16,862 nucleotides of DNA, from positions 1-16,862 of the forward strand of contig JAJZIN010000013.1 of assembly GCA_021810575.1 (NCBI GenBank). The letters are read 5' to 3'. A program made the translations under genes and the position numbers. The DNA comes from Thermoplasmata archaeon. GTDB taxonomy: Archaea > Thermoplasmatota > Thermoplasmata > Thermoplasmatales > Thermoplasmataceae. This document shows positions 1 to 7,377 of the stretch, in pieces (within the stretch, counting starts at the first letter, position 1; every line of letters starts with the position of its first letter). Below the pieces are notes generated by a model. That model ran no database searches. It was not told the origin of the DNA and saw nothing but the letters and a program-made list of their open reading frames with translations.

Positions 1-471
1 CTTAAAGCCTCAGAAAAGCATCTGATTAAGACAACAATTTACCCAGCACTTATACTATTCCTGATTGGAGCACTTGTGGGATTCTATTTTGTAGCCCCGC
101 TTATGTTTAGAATACTGTATGACTTTGATCTTGGAGTTGGAGCCCAGCCTACAATGAGTATAACTTCCTTTGTCTCATTTTTCTTCATCTATGTTCTTTC
201 CTTTGGATTATCCTTTGAAACACCTGTAATAATGGTTGGGTTGACATATCTATCAATCGTACCAGCAAGCTACTGGAGGAAGAACTGGAGATATGCCATA
301 GTGGCGGCTCTTATCTTCGGTGTAATATTTTCTCCGGGAGTGACAGGATTTACCATGATTCTACTCGCTATACCCATAATCGCCCTTTATTTTGTTGGAA
401 TTTATGCATCCCAGAGAACGGAGAGAAGGAAAAATAATGAAATTCAGAAAGATCTAGGCGGTCTCTCTTAA
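1..471 (+). CDS. tatC: Sec-independent protein translocase TatC, C-terminal part (5' end outside window)
   Basis: TatC is the multi-spanning membrane core of the twin-arginine pathway and recognises signal peptides of folded, often cofactor-bearing exported proteins. The frame is open from base 1, so the true start lies outside the window; the GTG at 76 is internal to the family sequence. What remains is about 156 codons ending in TAA. The visible signature is the central TatC segment with SFGLSFETP (about residues 69-77 of the fragment), including the glutamate after the FGL stretch, followed by RKNWRYAIV and then two hydrophobic segments with a proline-containing SPG turn, the usual order in TatC. 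The short charged tail (QRTERRKNNEIQ) would be cytoplasmic. It converges with the crotonase gene and the two coding regions share 18 bases. Family assignment is firm; the N-terminal half cannot be judged. Confidence 0.92.
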   Translation, partial: LKASEKHLIKTTIYPALILFLIGALVGFYFVAPLMFRILYDFDLGVGAQPTMSITSFVSFFFIYVLSFGLSFETPVIMVGLTYLSIVPASYWRKNWRYAIVAALIFGVIFSPGVTGFTMILLAIPIIALYFVGIYASQRTERRKNNEIQKDLGGLS

Positions 472-1179
472 TTTTTGCCGGAAAGACTCAAGTTCTTTTA
501 ATCTGATTGTTTTTGTGTTAATTGTTTCTATGTGATGGACATAAGCCTTTATGATCTCATTTTTCATGAACCTTGAACCCTTTATTCTCCTGAAGAAAGT
601 GTTATTTAATGAAATAGCCATGTTTTCGGCGTCTTGAAGTTTTCCCTCACTTAATATTATACCATGTTCCAGTGACTCATTAAATGTTAAGATCCTCCCC
701 GTGGCAAGTTCCTTCACAGTGTTGCCTGAAATGAAATGCCTCATTCCTTCAGGAGGTATTATGATTGATGGGAAGTTAAAAAGAATATCCGGTAAACCAT
801 ATTTACTGTTTTTTTCGCCAACAGAATAGTCACTTATCAGGGTTAGTTCAAGTCCTGCCCCAAGGGTGAACCCCTTACAGTATGAAACAACAGGTGCCTC
901 ATAGTTTCTTATGAGTTGCATTATGCCAGTTCCCAGTGATACAACTGACAGCAGGAAATCATTGTCTTTTACAAGATGGCATGAACAGTCGTAACCCATT
1001 GAAAAGTTATCGCCCTTAGATCTGATGACCACAGGTTTAAGATTGCCATCCGAGGTTATTGCTGATAAATTCATGAATAATTGCTGCAGAACTTCTATAT
1101 CCATTGAATTCTCAGGTATATTATTTATAATTAGAGAATGAAGAACATCATTTTCCTCATGAATTACCTTATTGCTCAG
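454..1179 (-). CDS. Crotonase-family protein (enoyl-CoA hydratase/isomerase), probable CTG start
   Basis: Crotonase-fold enzymes act on acyl-CoA thioesters (hydration, isomerisation or related steps). Visible motifs are VVIRSKGDNFSMGYD for the first oxyanion-hole strand, then KGFTLGAGLEL for the second, with the glutamate that corresponds to Glu144 of rat hydratase, and YGLPD, where the second catalytic Glu is Asp. The first ATG is at 1104 (216 residues), but the same frame stays open upstream to 1200. It there encodes SNKVIHEENDVLHSL and IINNIPENSM, which is what the first crotonase strands look like (compare itlNnPe..Nals). No ATG, GTG or TTG is available for this part. The best placed codon is CTG at 1179-1177, overlapping the TGA of the previous gene as CTGA and giving 241 residues, a normal family length. 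If that start is wrong, the ATG at 1104 is the fallback and the protein lacks its first strands. It is the last gene of the nuo operon. Exact substrate unknown. Confidence 0.8.
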   Translation of the reverse strand: MSNKVIHEENDVLHSLIINNIPENSMDIEVLQQLFMNLSAITSDGNLKPVVIRSKGDNFSMGYDCSCHLVKDNDFLLSVVSLGTGIMQLIRNYEAPVVSYCKGFTLGAGLELTLISDYSVGEKNSKYGLPDILFNFPSIIIPPEGMRHFISGNTVKELATGRILTFNESLEHGIILSEGKLQDAENMAISLNNTFFRRIKGSRFMKNEIIKAYVHHIETINTKTIRLKELESFRQKLRETA

Positions 1180-1448
1180 TACATTGTCAGGTTGTATCTT
1201 TCATCAACCTCCTCGTATGTCTTTCTGTCACTGATGCCGAGGATTTCTGAAACTTTTTTCATGATGCTTTCGTATGGTGAGTCTTCCTTTCCTTCAATAT
1301 ATGGCCATTCTTCTCCTATGATCAGTCTTTTGGCCTTATCACTGTACAAAAACTGATAACCTTCCTTTTTCATCTCATGGATTCGCTCTGCAACCTCTTC
1401 AGGTTTTTCAAGATTACTGAACACGTGTTCAAGTTCTCCTATCATCAT
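1176..1448 (-). CDS. Small uncharacterised protein (90 residues) at the end of the complex I operon
   Basis: I do not recognise this family. It is a soluble, charged protein with no membrane segment, signal peptide or cysteine. The N-terminal half looks helical and acidic (GELEHVFSNLEKPEEVAERI), the middle has GEEWPYIEGKEDSPYE, and the C-terminal half ends with TYEEVDERYNLTMY. The first ATG (1448) overlaps the preceding TGA as ATGA. A second ATG at 1445 sits 4 bases after a perfect GGTGATC ribosome binding site and is an equally good start, giving 89 residues. Its TGA overlaps the presumed CTG start of the crotonase. That the frame is real follows from its exact junctions with both neighbours and its protein-like composition. 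Position alone suggests co-expression with complex I; a function cannot be stated. Confidence 0.75.
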   Translation of the reverse strand: MMIGELEHVFSNLEKPEEVAERIHEMKKEGYQFLYSDKAKRLIIGEEWPYIEGKEDSPYESIMKKVSEILGISDRKTYEEVDERYNLTMY

Positions 1449-1795
1449 AGATCACCACATCTTTTGCCATTGAATTCCGGGAACCTCACATTATATCTAT
1501 CAGCAGCATAATACAGATGATATATGAAATTCTTTAGAAATCCTTCCTTATCGTCAACATCATAGACAAAGTTTGAGTTCATGACGCTTTTCACTGTATC
1601 AATATCTATCTTCCCTGTTAAGAAATCACTAATCGACTGCATTACCCTTAAATGACTCCTGATTCTTTCGTTTTTTGATATATTTTCTGCGTTTTGAAGA
1701 CTCTTAATTTTCTTTTGGATAAGTTTCATTGCATCATCTATCTCGCCCGAAAGGACCGCAGAATCTATTACTTCCAGATCATACAAAGGATTCAT
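1445..1795 (-). CDS. Small uncharacterised helical protein (116 residues) coupled to nuoN
   Basis: I do not recognise this family. The sequence reads as a soluble, largely alpha-helical protein: a first amphipathic helix (about residues 5-30, DLEVIDSAVLSGEIDDAMKL), a lysine-rich stretch, a second helical part around IRSHLRVMQSISDFLTGKID, and a C-terminal part rich in aromatic residues (KNFIYHLYYAADRYNV, about 88-103). There is no membrane span and one cysteine near the C-terminus (KRCGDL). The ATG overlaps the nuoN stop by one base (TAATG), and the TGA overlaps the next gene by 4 bases. Such tight junctions indicate translational coupling to nuoN. A role as accessory or assembly factor of complex I is a guess from position only. 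Confidence 0.78.
   Translation of the reverse strand: MNPLYDLEVIDSAVLSGEIDDAMKLIQKKIKSLQNAENISKNERIRSHLRVMQSISDFLTGKIDIDTVKSVMNSNFVYDVDDKEGFLKNFIYHLYYAADRYNVRFPEFNGKRCGDL
1450..1456 (-). promoter_or_regulatory. Ribosome binding site of the 90-residue gene
   Basis: On the minus strand this reads GGTGATC, a full match to the archaeal anti-Shine-Dalgarno end of 16S rRNA (ATCACC). It is only 1 base from the first ATG (1448) and 4 bases from the second ATG (1445), so it favours the second as the working start. Confidence 0.55.
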
Positions 1796-3234
1796 TACAC
1801 ACCAACTCCTAATCCTGAAACTATACTGCTCAAATATGGATATCCATAAATCAGGAATGAAAGCCCTATGGACATTACTGCTCCTATAACAACAGGTAGA
1901 AGTATGGAGCCTGAGAGATTAAATTCTCTGCCTTCTGTTGCAGGTCTGAACATGACCACAATTACTCTGAGGTAATAGAATACAGATATTGCACTGTTCA
2001 ATATACCTATTACTGCAAGATACCACAGATTTCCGCTTATGAGTGAAAGGAATAGATAGTATTTAGCGAAGAATCCTGCAGTTGGTGGTATTCCTGCAAG
2101 GGCAAGCATCATTATTCCTAGAGAAATGGCGAATAGAGGTGACTTTAGACCAATGCCTGAGAGATCATTTATCATGATTTTTTCCTTCTTCACGGCACCA
2201 GATGCAATAAAGGCTCCTCCCTTCATGAAAATATATACAAGAGAATAGTACATTGCTGCAAAAATTGCCACTGTGATCGCAAACTGAGAGGCAGTACTGG
2301 AAACCACCGTAAGTACCAGGATCAGATATCCGGCCTGAGCTATGCTTGAATATGCAAGCATCCTTTTCAGATTATTTTCAGAGAGTGCCGCGAAGTTTCC
2401 ATATGTCATGGTTATTATGGAAACTATGGTAAATAGATAGAAAACATCAGTACTTAAGGTGGAGAATCCAACCAGAAATACTCTCAGTATAATAAGAAAG
2501 GCAAGTACTTTTGTTCCTGATGAAAGGAAAGCAGAAACAGGATTATTTGTTCCATCGTACGCATCTACTGCCCATTGCTGAAGTGGTACTAGAGCAAGTT
2601 TGAATCCAAATCCAACAAAAAGGAGTATTAAGGCAAGAAGCATTGAAGGTCTGGTAACATCAGAGATTGAAAACGAAGAAACAAGATTGAATGTGCCTGT
2701 TGATAGGAAATAGAATGATGAACCGAGTACTATAAAGCCTGTTGCTATAACTCCTGTAAAGAAATATTTAGCAGAAGCTTCCAGATTTCTTTTTGATTTT
2801 CCGTGAGCCGACAGAATGTAAGTTCCAATGCTGATTCCCTCAAATGCTATGAATATGAATATGAGGTTCAGACTAAAAGCTGCAATGATCATGGCTATGT
2901 TTACAAAAAGAAAGACAGAAAAGAATATTTCAGGATCATGCTTCAGTTCCGAACCTGCTGTAAATGAGACATAAAGGGATGATGTTATTAGGATAAGTGC
3001 AAAGAACAGTCCGAAATTGTTGATAACAAAGGCTCCTCCAAAGAATGAAGAATTACCAGAATCGAACAGAATTAGCATAATCATTGATATGAGCAGTGCT
3101 ATAATTGAAACTGTGGTGTAGACCATCCAGTTTTTGACCCTTCTTCCCATCAACAACATTCCAAAAGCCACCAGACCAAGGAATATCTCCGGGTAGAGAG
3201 ATTTTAGAATTGAAGAATCTAATACAAATGTCAT
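1795..3234 (-). CDS. nuoN: NADH-quinone oxidoreductase-type complex I subunit N (antiporter-like)
   Basis: One of three Mrp-antiporter-like subunits of the complex I membrane arm, each thought to carry one proton path. Its 479 residues are almost entirely hydrophobic, consistent with about 14 transmembrane helices. The polar residues expected along the membrane axis are present: Glu132 in FEGISIGTYIL (TM5), Lys212 in FGFKLALVP (TM7), Lys242 in SSGTKVLAF (TM8) and Lys391 in TAGFFAKYYL (TM12). SENNLKRMLAYSSIAQAGY is the usual loop and TM10 signature of this family. It starts one base after the nuoM stop, with GGGGGT upstream as ribosome binding site, and shares one base with the next small gene. 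It is told apart from NuoM and NuoL by FEG in place of FWE, by the lysine in TM12, and by its last place in the L-M-N order. Confidence 0.96.
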   Translation of the reverse strand: MTFVLDSSILKSLYPEIFLGLVAFGMLLMGRRVKNWMVYTTVSIIALLISMIMLILFDSGNSSFFGGAFVINNFGLFFALILITSSLYVSFTAGSELKHDPEIFFSVFLFVNIAMIIAAFSLNLIFIFIAFEGISIGTYILSAHGKSKRNLEASAKYFFTGVIATGFIVLGSSFYFLSTGTFNLVSSFSISDVTRPSMLLALILLFVGFGFKLALVPLQQWAVDAYDGTNNPVSAFLSSGTKVLAFLIILRVFLVGFSTLSTDVFYLFTIVSIITMTYGNFAALSENNLKRMLAYSSIAQAGYLILVLTVVSSTASQFAITVAIFAAMYYSLVYIFMKGGAFIASGAVKKEKIMINDLSGIGLKSPLFAISLGIMMLALAGIPPTAGFFAKYYLFLSLISGNLWYLAVIGILNSAISVFYYLRVIVVMFRPATEGREFNLSGSILLPVVIGAVMSIGLSFLIYGYPYLSSIVSGLGVGV

Positions 3235-3235
3235 T

Positions 3236-4723
3236 TTAGAATACCCCCTTTACGAAGCTCAGTATGGGACCAAAGAACAGATTTGGATATATCCCGAGGA
3301 GCAGTATGAGTATGAAGAGAAATGAAAGAAGTAATATTTCTGTTCCCTTTGCATCCTTAAGTTTTCCCATGTTTTCATTGAATGGGCCATTAAGAGTCTT
3401 TTGTACTACCCAGATGTGATAGGATGCAGTGAGGATCATCCCAAAAATAATCAGGAAAATAATGGCACCGATCACATAATATGATGATAATACGATAGAT
3501 GCTTCGGCTATGAACCCTGCAAGTCCCGGAAGACCCAGTGAGGCCATTATTCCTGCAAGGAAAAATGCTGAAATATATGGCATGTCCCTCCACAAACCGC
3601 TGACTGAAAGATTGGATTCTGTTCCAGCCCTCTGTTTAATTAGATACAGTGATGAAAAGACGAGACCCATTATGAGGCCATGTGCAAGTATTTGATAAAT
3701 GCCCCCTGCATATGCTGTGTATGAGACCTGACCACTGGTGAGTATACCATCTCCAAGGGATATGCTAATAAAACCCATTGAAGCCGCACTGGCATACGCC
3801 ATCATCTTCTTGGTGTTTGTCTGAAACATAGCAGTTAGAGCAAAATATATCAGACTGAAAATGCCCAGTCCGATTATTGTCCATGCTATTCCTGCTCCAA
3901 TGACTGATGCTATTGGCATCAGTACAGCAAAGAAACCATAACCTCCCATAAGGGAAATGGCCCCAGCAAGTACAATGGTTACGGGGTATGGTGCAGATGT
4001 ATATGCATCCGGTAACCATGAGTGAAGCGGGAAAGATGGCATTTTTACCAGGAAGGCAAAGAAAAATCCAAATAGGGCAAAATATGTCCAGAATGGTACC
4101 TTATTAGTTATATCATTGATTATAAATGATGGATTTAACAGCGTCGACATGTTTAACGTAAAAACGTTTCCATGTGAAGAACCATAGTAAGAGAATAGTG
4201 TCAGTATGGAAAGCAGAAGGAAAACAGATCCTATTTGTGTATATACAAAGAATTTTAGTGATGCCTTTTCCTTTCTTGAATCCCCGTATATGGCGATTAA
4301 AAGGAATACAGGAATGATGATTGCCTCCCAGAATACATAGAAGAACAGGAAATTTCTTGAAATAAGCAATCCATAAAGCCCAACTTCAGTGAACATCATC
4401 AAGCCGTAGAATCTTCTGTCAAATTTTTCATTCTTCGCTGTATATATAGCAGCAAACATTATGACAGTTGTCAGAAATAGAAGTGCTATGGAAAGACCAT
4501 CCACACCAGTGCTGAACGTAATTCCTATTGATCTGTCAATTGGGTATGAACTTATGGAAATTAGCCCTCCCGTATATGATTGAAATCTTACAAGAGCATA
4601 AATTACAGTTAATACAAGAATTACGAAACTCTCTGTTACTGCAACTTCCCAAACCTTTTTTTTAAGGAGAATGGATACGATTGCGAATATTATGGTTAAT
4701 AAAAATATATATAAAATAAACAT
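3236..4723 (-). CDS. nuoM: Complex I subunit M (antiporter-like), with altered central polar residues
   Basis: The middle antiporter-like subunit of the membrane arm, 495 residues and about 14 predicted membrane helices. Family signatures: FYVFWEAIIIPVFLLIAIYG with Glu133 (TM5), FLVKMPSFPLHSWLPDAY with Lys227 (TM7), YQILAHGL with His348, and GLPGLAGFIAEASI with Glu407 (TM12). Two positions differ from the usual pattern. The lysine normally found in TM8 (ILAGxLLKxGxYG; Lys265 in E. coli) is Leu258 in VLAGAISLMGGYG. The histidine of the usual SxSHMG motif is Ser315 in ASAASMG. The ATG follows the nuoL TAG directly, with GGAGGGA as ribosome binding site. The family call is secure; whether this subunit still pumps by the standard path is open. 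Confidence 0.96.
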   Translation of the reverse strand: MFILYIFLLTIIFAIVSILLKKKVWEVAVTESFVILVLTVIYALVRFQSYTGGLISISSYPIDRSIGITFSTGVDGLSIALLFLTTVIMFAAIYTAKNEKFDRRFYGLMMFTEVGLYGLLISRNFLFFYVFWEAIIIPVFLLIAIYGDSRKEKASLKFFVYTQIGSVFLLLSILTLFSYYGSSHGNVFTLNMSTLLNPSFIINDITNKVPFWTYFALFGFFFAFLVKMPSFPLHSWLPDAYTSAPYPVTIVLAGAISLMGGYGFFAVLMPIASVIGAGIAWTIIGLGIFSLIYFALTAMFQTNTKKMMAYASAASMGFISISLGDGILTSGQVSYTAYAGGIYQILAHGLIMGLVFSSLYLIKQRAGTESNLSVSGLWRDMPYISAFFLAGIMASLGLPGLAGFIAEASIVLSSYYVIGAIIFLIIFGMILTASYHIWVVQKTLNGPFNENMGKLKDAKGTEILLLSFLFILILLLGIYPNLFFGPILSFVKGVF

Positions 4724-6616
4724 CTAAATCCCTCCAAGTAGCTCAAGGAGAAGCATCAGTATTGCCACACCTGCTATAAGAAATACGAAATAGTATTCCA
4801 CCACACCATTCTCTATTCTCCTAAGTACTCCTCCAAATCCCATGGCTACCTTTCCAGTTCCTTCGATGGAAATTGAGAATCCTTTCTCAAGCCTAGATAC
4901 ACCAGAAGAAAGTGGAAGGATTACCCTCTCTGCTATGACTCTAGTAAATAAGGCATCCAGAAAGTACTTTGCCTTTAGAAGCCTGTAGACAGGGTTCCTG
5001 TCATAGTTCATTCTCTGCCATCTGGTTGTTGCATAGAGTCCTATGGTTATGAGAACACCTATTACAACCATTGTTAATGGTGTATATTCAATGAACAATG
5101 GGACAACAACCCTCGTTGTGTCTGGTACTATAAAGTCATAGAAACGGTACTGTATAAGCCCGAGTGTTAGAGATAGAAATGCAAGTATCATAAGTGGTAT
5201 CAATACAACCTTTGGTGGATCTTTTGCCTCTTCTGCAAGCTTAGATCTTGGTTTACCAAGCGCCACCAGGAAGAACATTCTGAATGTGTAAAGAGCTGTC
5301 ATTAAGGCACCTATAACCAGGAAAATCCAAGGTAGTATAGAATAAACGTTGCTACCATTCATTATGAAATAGTTATAAGCAACATCTATAATGGTATCTT
5401 TTGAGAAGAATGCTGCAGTGGGCGGTATGGCTGCCAGTGTTATGGAACCAATGAACATCAGGGAAATTGTTACCGGCATCCTCTTCCAGAGACCACCCAT
5501 TTTCTTTACATCTCTTAGTTCCATGAGAGTCAGTAAAATGACTCCGGCTGACATGAATAGTAATGCCTTGAAAACAGCGTGAACAACTAGATGATAGATA
5601 GAATAGCCTATCACACTCTCACCAAAGGTGGAAACCATTCCAAGCGCTGCCATCATATATCCTATCTGGGAGATTGTAGAATATGCAAGAATCCTTTTTA
5701 CATCGTTTACAACTATTCCTATTGTTCCTGCAAACAATGCGGTAAACGCACCTATGTAAAGTACTGACTCTGCTGCCAGAGGTGTTGCATTGGCATAAAG
5801 TGGAAGTACCCTGGCTATAAGATATACACCGGCTGTTACCATTGTCGCAGCATGAATCAGCGCTGAAACTGTGGTAGGACCTTCCATTGCATCTGGAATC
5901 CATACATGTAATGGAAACTGTGCTGACTTACCGGCTGCTCCTCCCAGGAAGAGTAATCCTATAATGGTCAGGTTTTGTGCCCCTATTTCTGTGGCTATTG
6001 TGTGGGCATTGTTTATCAGATATGGTATGCTAAGTGGTGATGAAACTCCTCTTACTGTTAGGAGGGAATACAGAACAGCGAGCCCTATTATAAATAGCAG
6101 ATCACCTACTCGTGTAACTATAAACGCCTTCTTTGCTGCAGAAGCTGCATTTGGCTTGAAAAACCAGAATCCTACAAGGAGGTATGAACATAGTCCCACC
6201 AGTTCCCAGAACAGAAAGAATTCAAGAAGATTGGATGCAAGTATAAGACCAAGCATTCCTCCTGTGAAAAGGGCTGTCTCCCCGAAGTATGTATTCTTCC
6301 TCGGGTCATCCTTCATATAATACATGGCAAAAAGATGAATCATTAGGGAGACAAATGAAACCATTAATACCATTACAACTGCAAGGTGATCTACATATAT
6401 TCCAGCGTTTATGTTATCAAACCAGTTATAACTCTGGTAAATTGGTGTGGATGTTCCTCTTATATTTAGCCATACAATTATTGAAAGTATGAGCGATATA
6501 AATATTGACAGTGACGCTAGAATACCAGCTGTTACTTTGCTTCTTTTTCCAGCAATGACGCCTATGGGTGCAAATATTATTGGTGTAAGGAATATGAACC
6601 ATGCATAGTTTAACAT
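4724..6616 (-). CDS. nuoL: Complex I subunit L (distal antiporter-like subunit)
   Basis: The outermost antiporter-like subunit, which carries the long lateral helix that runs along the membrane arm. At 630 residues it is close to bacterial NuoL length, so the C-terminal lateral helix and final membrane anchor (VEYYFVFLIAGVAILMLL) are likely present. Key residues: Glu138 in FFLFWELVGLCSYLL (TM5), Lys230 in GKSAQFPLHVWIPDAMEGPT (TM7), His255 in ALIHAATMV (TM8), His342, His346 and Lys350 in YHLVVHAVFKALLF, and Lys406 in AAFFSKD (TM12). All standard proton-path residues are therefore kept. It begins one base after the nuoK stop, behind AAGGTGG, and is followed directly by nuoM. Confidence 0.97.
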   Translation of the reverse strand: MLNYAWFIFLTPIIFAPIGVIAGKRSKVTAGILASLSIFISLILSIIVWLNIRGTSTPIYQSYNWFDNINAGIYVDHLAVVMVLMVSFVSLMIHLFAMYYMKDDPRKNTYFGETALFTGGMLGLILASNLLEFFLFWELVGLCSYLLVGFWFFKPNAASAAKKAFIVTRVGDLLFIIGLAVLYSLLTVRGVSSPLSIPYLINNAHTIATEIGAQNLTIIGLLFLGGAAGKSAQFPLHVWIPDAMEGPTTVSALIHAATMVTAGVYLIARVLPLYANATPLAAESVLYIGAFTALFAGTIGIVVNDVKRILAYSTISQIGYMMAALGMVSTFGESVIGYSIYHLVVHAVFKALLFMSAGVILLTLMELRDVKKMGGLWKRMPVTISLMFIGSITLAAIPPTAAFFSKDTIIDVAYNYFIMNGSNVYSILPWIFLVIGALMTALYTFRMFFLVALGKPRSKLAEEAKDPPKVVLIPLMILAFLSLTLGLIQYRFYDFIVPDTTRVVVPLFIEYTPLTMVVIGVLITIGLYATTRWQRMNYDRNPVYRLLKAKYFLDALFTRVIAERVILPLSSGVSRLEKGFSISIEGTGKVAMGFGGVLRRIENGVVEYYFVFLIAGVAILMLLLELLGGI

Positions 6617-6617
6617 T

Positions 6618-6917
6618 TTACCACCTTATCTCCTTCAGCAACGAAATATCAATCTTGCCGAATTTCCTGTATATCGAAACCAGTATACTTATTCCAACTG
6701 CAGATTCTACTGCGGCAATTGCAATTGTGAAAAGGGCCATAACCAGTGGATCTACCTTTCCTGTGCCAATAGCTGCTGAGACTAGACTCAGTATGGCCCC
6801 ATTCAACAGTATTTCAACTGAAATTAGCATCTTGATCCCCACTTTTGATACCATTATGCCGTAGAGACCTATGGTGAATAGCGCTAATGAGATTAACTGA
6901 ACTATGAACTGATCCAT
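6618..6917 (-). CDS. nuoK: Complex I subunit K
   Basis: A small membrane subunit next to NuoJ and NuoN that forms part of the fourth proton path. It has 99 residues, the standard length, and three membrane helices. Both conserved membrane glutamates are present: Glu35 in IKMLISVEILLNGAIL (TM2) and Glu71 in AIAAVESAVGISIL (TM3), equivalent to Glu36 and Glu72 of E. coli. The ATG follows the TAA of the upstream nuoJ part with no gap (TAAATG) and a GGAGGATGAT ribosome binding site lies inside the end of that gene. Confidence 0.96.
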   Translation of the reverse strand: MDQFIVQLISLALFTIGLYGIMVSKVGIKMLISVEILLNGAILSLVSAAIGTGKVDPLVMALFTIAIAAVESAVGISILVSIYRKFGKIDISLLKEIRW

Positions 6918-7136
6918 TTATTCATCATCCTCCGCTGTATGAAACATTCCTATAATTCCTGCTACCAGTACGACAGAAAGAAGTTCAAATGGTATAATGT
7001 ACGTACTGAATAACTCCTTTGATATGCCAGTTATGCTCTGCTGGGTGGGTACATATGTTCCAGAAATACTAACGACTGAGACAGCCATTACTATGAAGAA
7101 CAGAATTGCAGATATGGCAGCCGGAATTTTATTCAA
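6918..7136 (-). CDS. nuoJ: Complex I subunit J, C-terminal part encoded as a separate gene
   Basis: This 72-residue protein has two membrane helices (about residues 6-26 and 47-66) joined by a polar loop with TYVPTQQSITGISKELFSTY, and an acidic tail (TAEDDE). That matches the second half of NuoJ/ND6. It starts with TTG, 7 bases after a strong AGGAGGT site inside the end of the preceding gene, and overlaps that gene by 8 bases in another frame. NuoJ is encoded as two polypeptides in several archaea, so I read this as a genuine split gene and not a frameshift. The two products probably assemble side by side in the membrane arm. Confidence 0.85.
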   Translation of the reverse strand: MNKIPAAISAILFFIVMAVSVVSISGTYVPTQQSITGISKELFSTYIIPFELLSVVLVAGIIGMFHTAEDDE

Positions 7137-7377
7137 TTTCCTTACCTCCTGTTATCATCATTGTAAATACCAGAAGGGCACTGACTGCTCCAACATAAAC
7201 AAGTAACTCTATTGCTCCTACCAGTGTTGCTCCAAGAAATATAAAATTTGCAGAAAGTACGAAAAGGAATGCCATGAGGAATATGATACTTCTAACAATA
7301 TCTTTCTGTTCCACAGAAATTGCTGCAAGAACTACGAGAATTATTGCGAATATAATTGTAATTATTGTAAAGATCAT
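7129..7377 (-). CDS. nuoJ: Complex I subunit J, N-terminal part encoded as a separate gene
   Basis: This 82-residue protein has three membrane helices and the NuoJ TM3 signature ELLVYVGAVSALLVF (about residues 57-71), with the conserved tyrosine (Tyr61) and the glycine that in complex I forms the pi-bulge of TM3. That helix controls coupling between the quinone site and the membrane arm. It ends at the usual break after TM3 (MITGGKEIE), where a full-length NuoJ would continue to TM4 and TM5. The ATG overlaps the nuoI TGA as ATGA, with GAGGTAAGA upstream. Both halves of NuoJ are present in the right order. Confidence 0.92.
   Translation of the reverse strand: MIFTIITIIFAIILVVLAAISVEQKDIVRSIIFLMAFLFVLSANFIFLGATLVGAIELLVYVGAVSALLVFTMMITGGKEIE
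7144..7150 (-). promoter_or_regulatory. Ribosome binding site setting the TTG start of the second nuoJ part
   Basis: The minus strand reads AGGAGGT, followed by 7 bases and TTG. The site lies within the last codons of the first nuoJ gene. It shows that the second part has its own initiation signal and supports the unusual TTG codon. Confidence 0.7.

Noticed and set aside
1138..1356. A 72-codon + strand frame at the start of the crotonase region
   Set aside because: It is antisense to the crotonase N-terminus and the 90-residue gene, both better supported by overlaps and ribosome binding sites.
5871..6320. A 149-codon open frame on the + strand opposite nuoL
   Set aside because: It lies wholly antisense to the conserved antiporter core of NuoL, its translation has no family resemblance, and its composition is that of a shadow frame.
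6918..7377. nuoJ as a frameshifted pseudogene
   Set aside because: Both halves keep membrane segments, the second has its own strong ribosome binding site, and split nuoJ is known in archaea.
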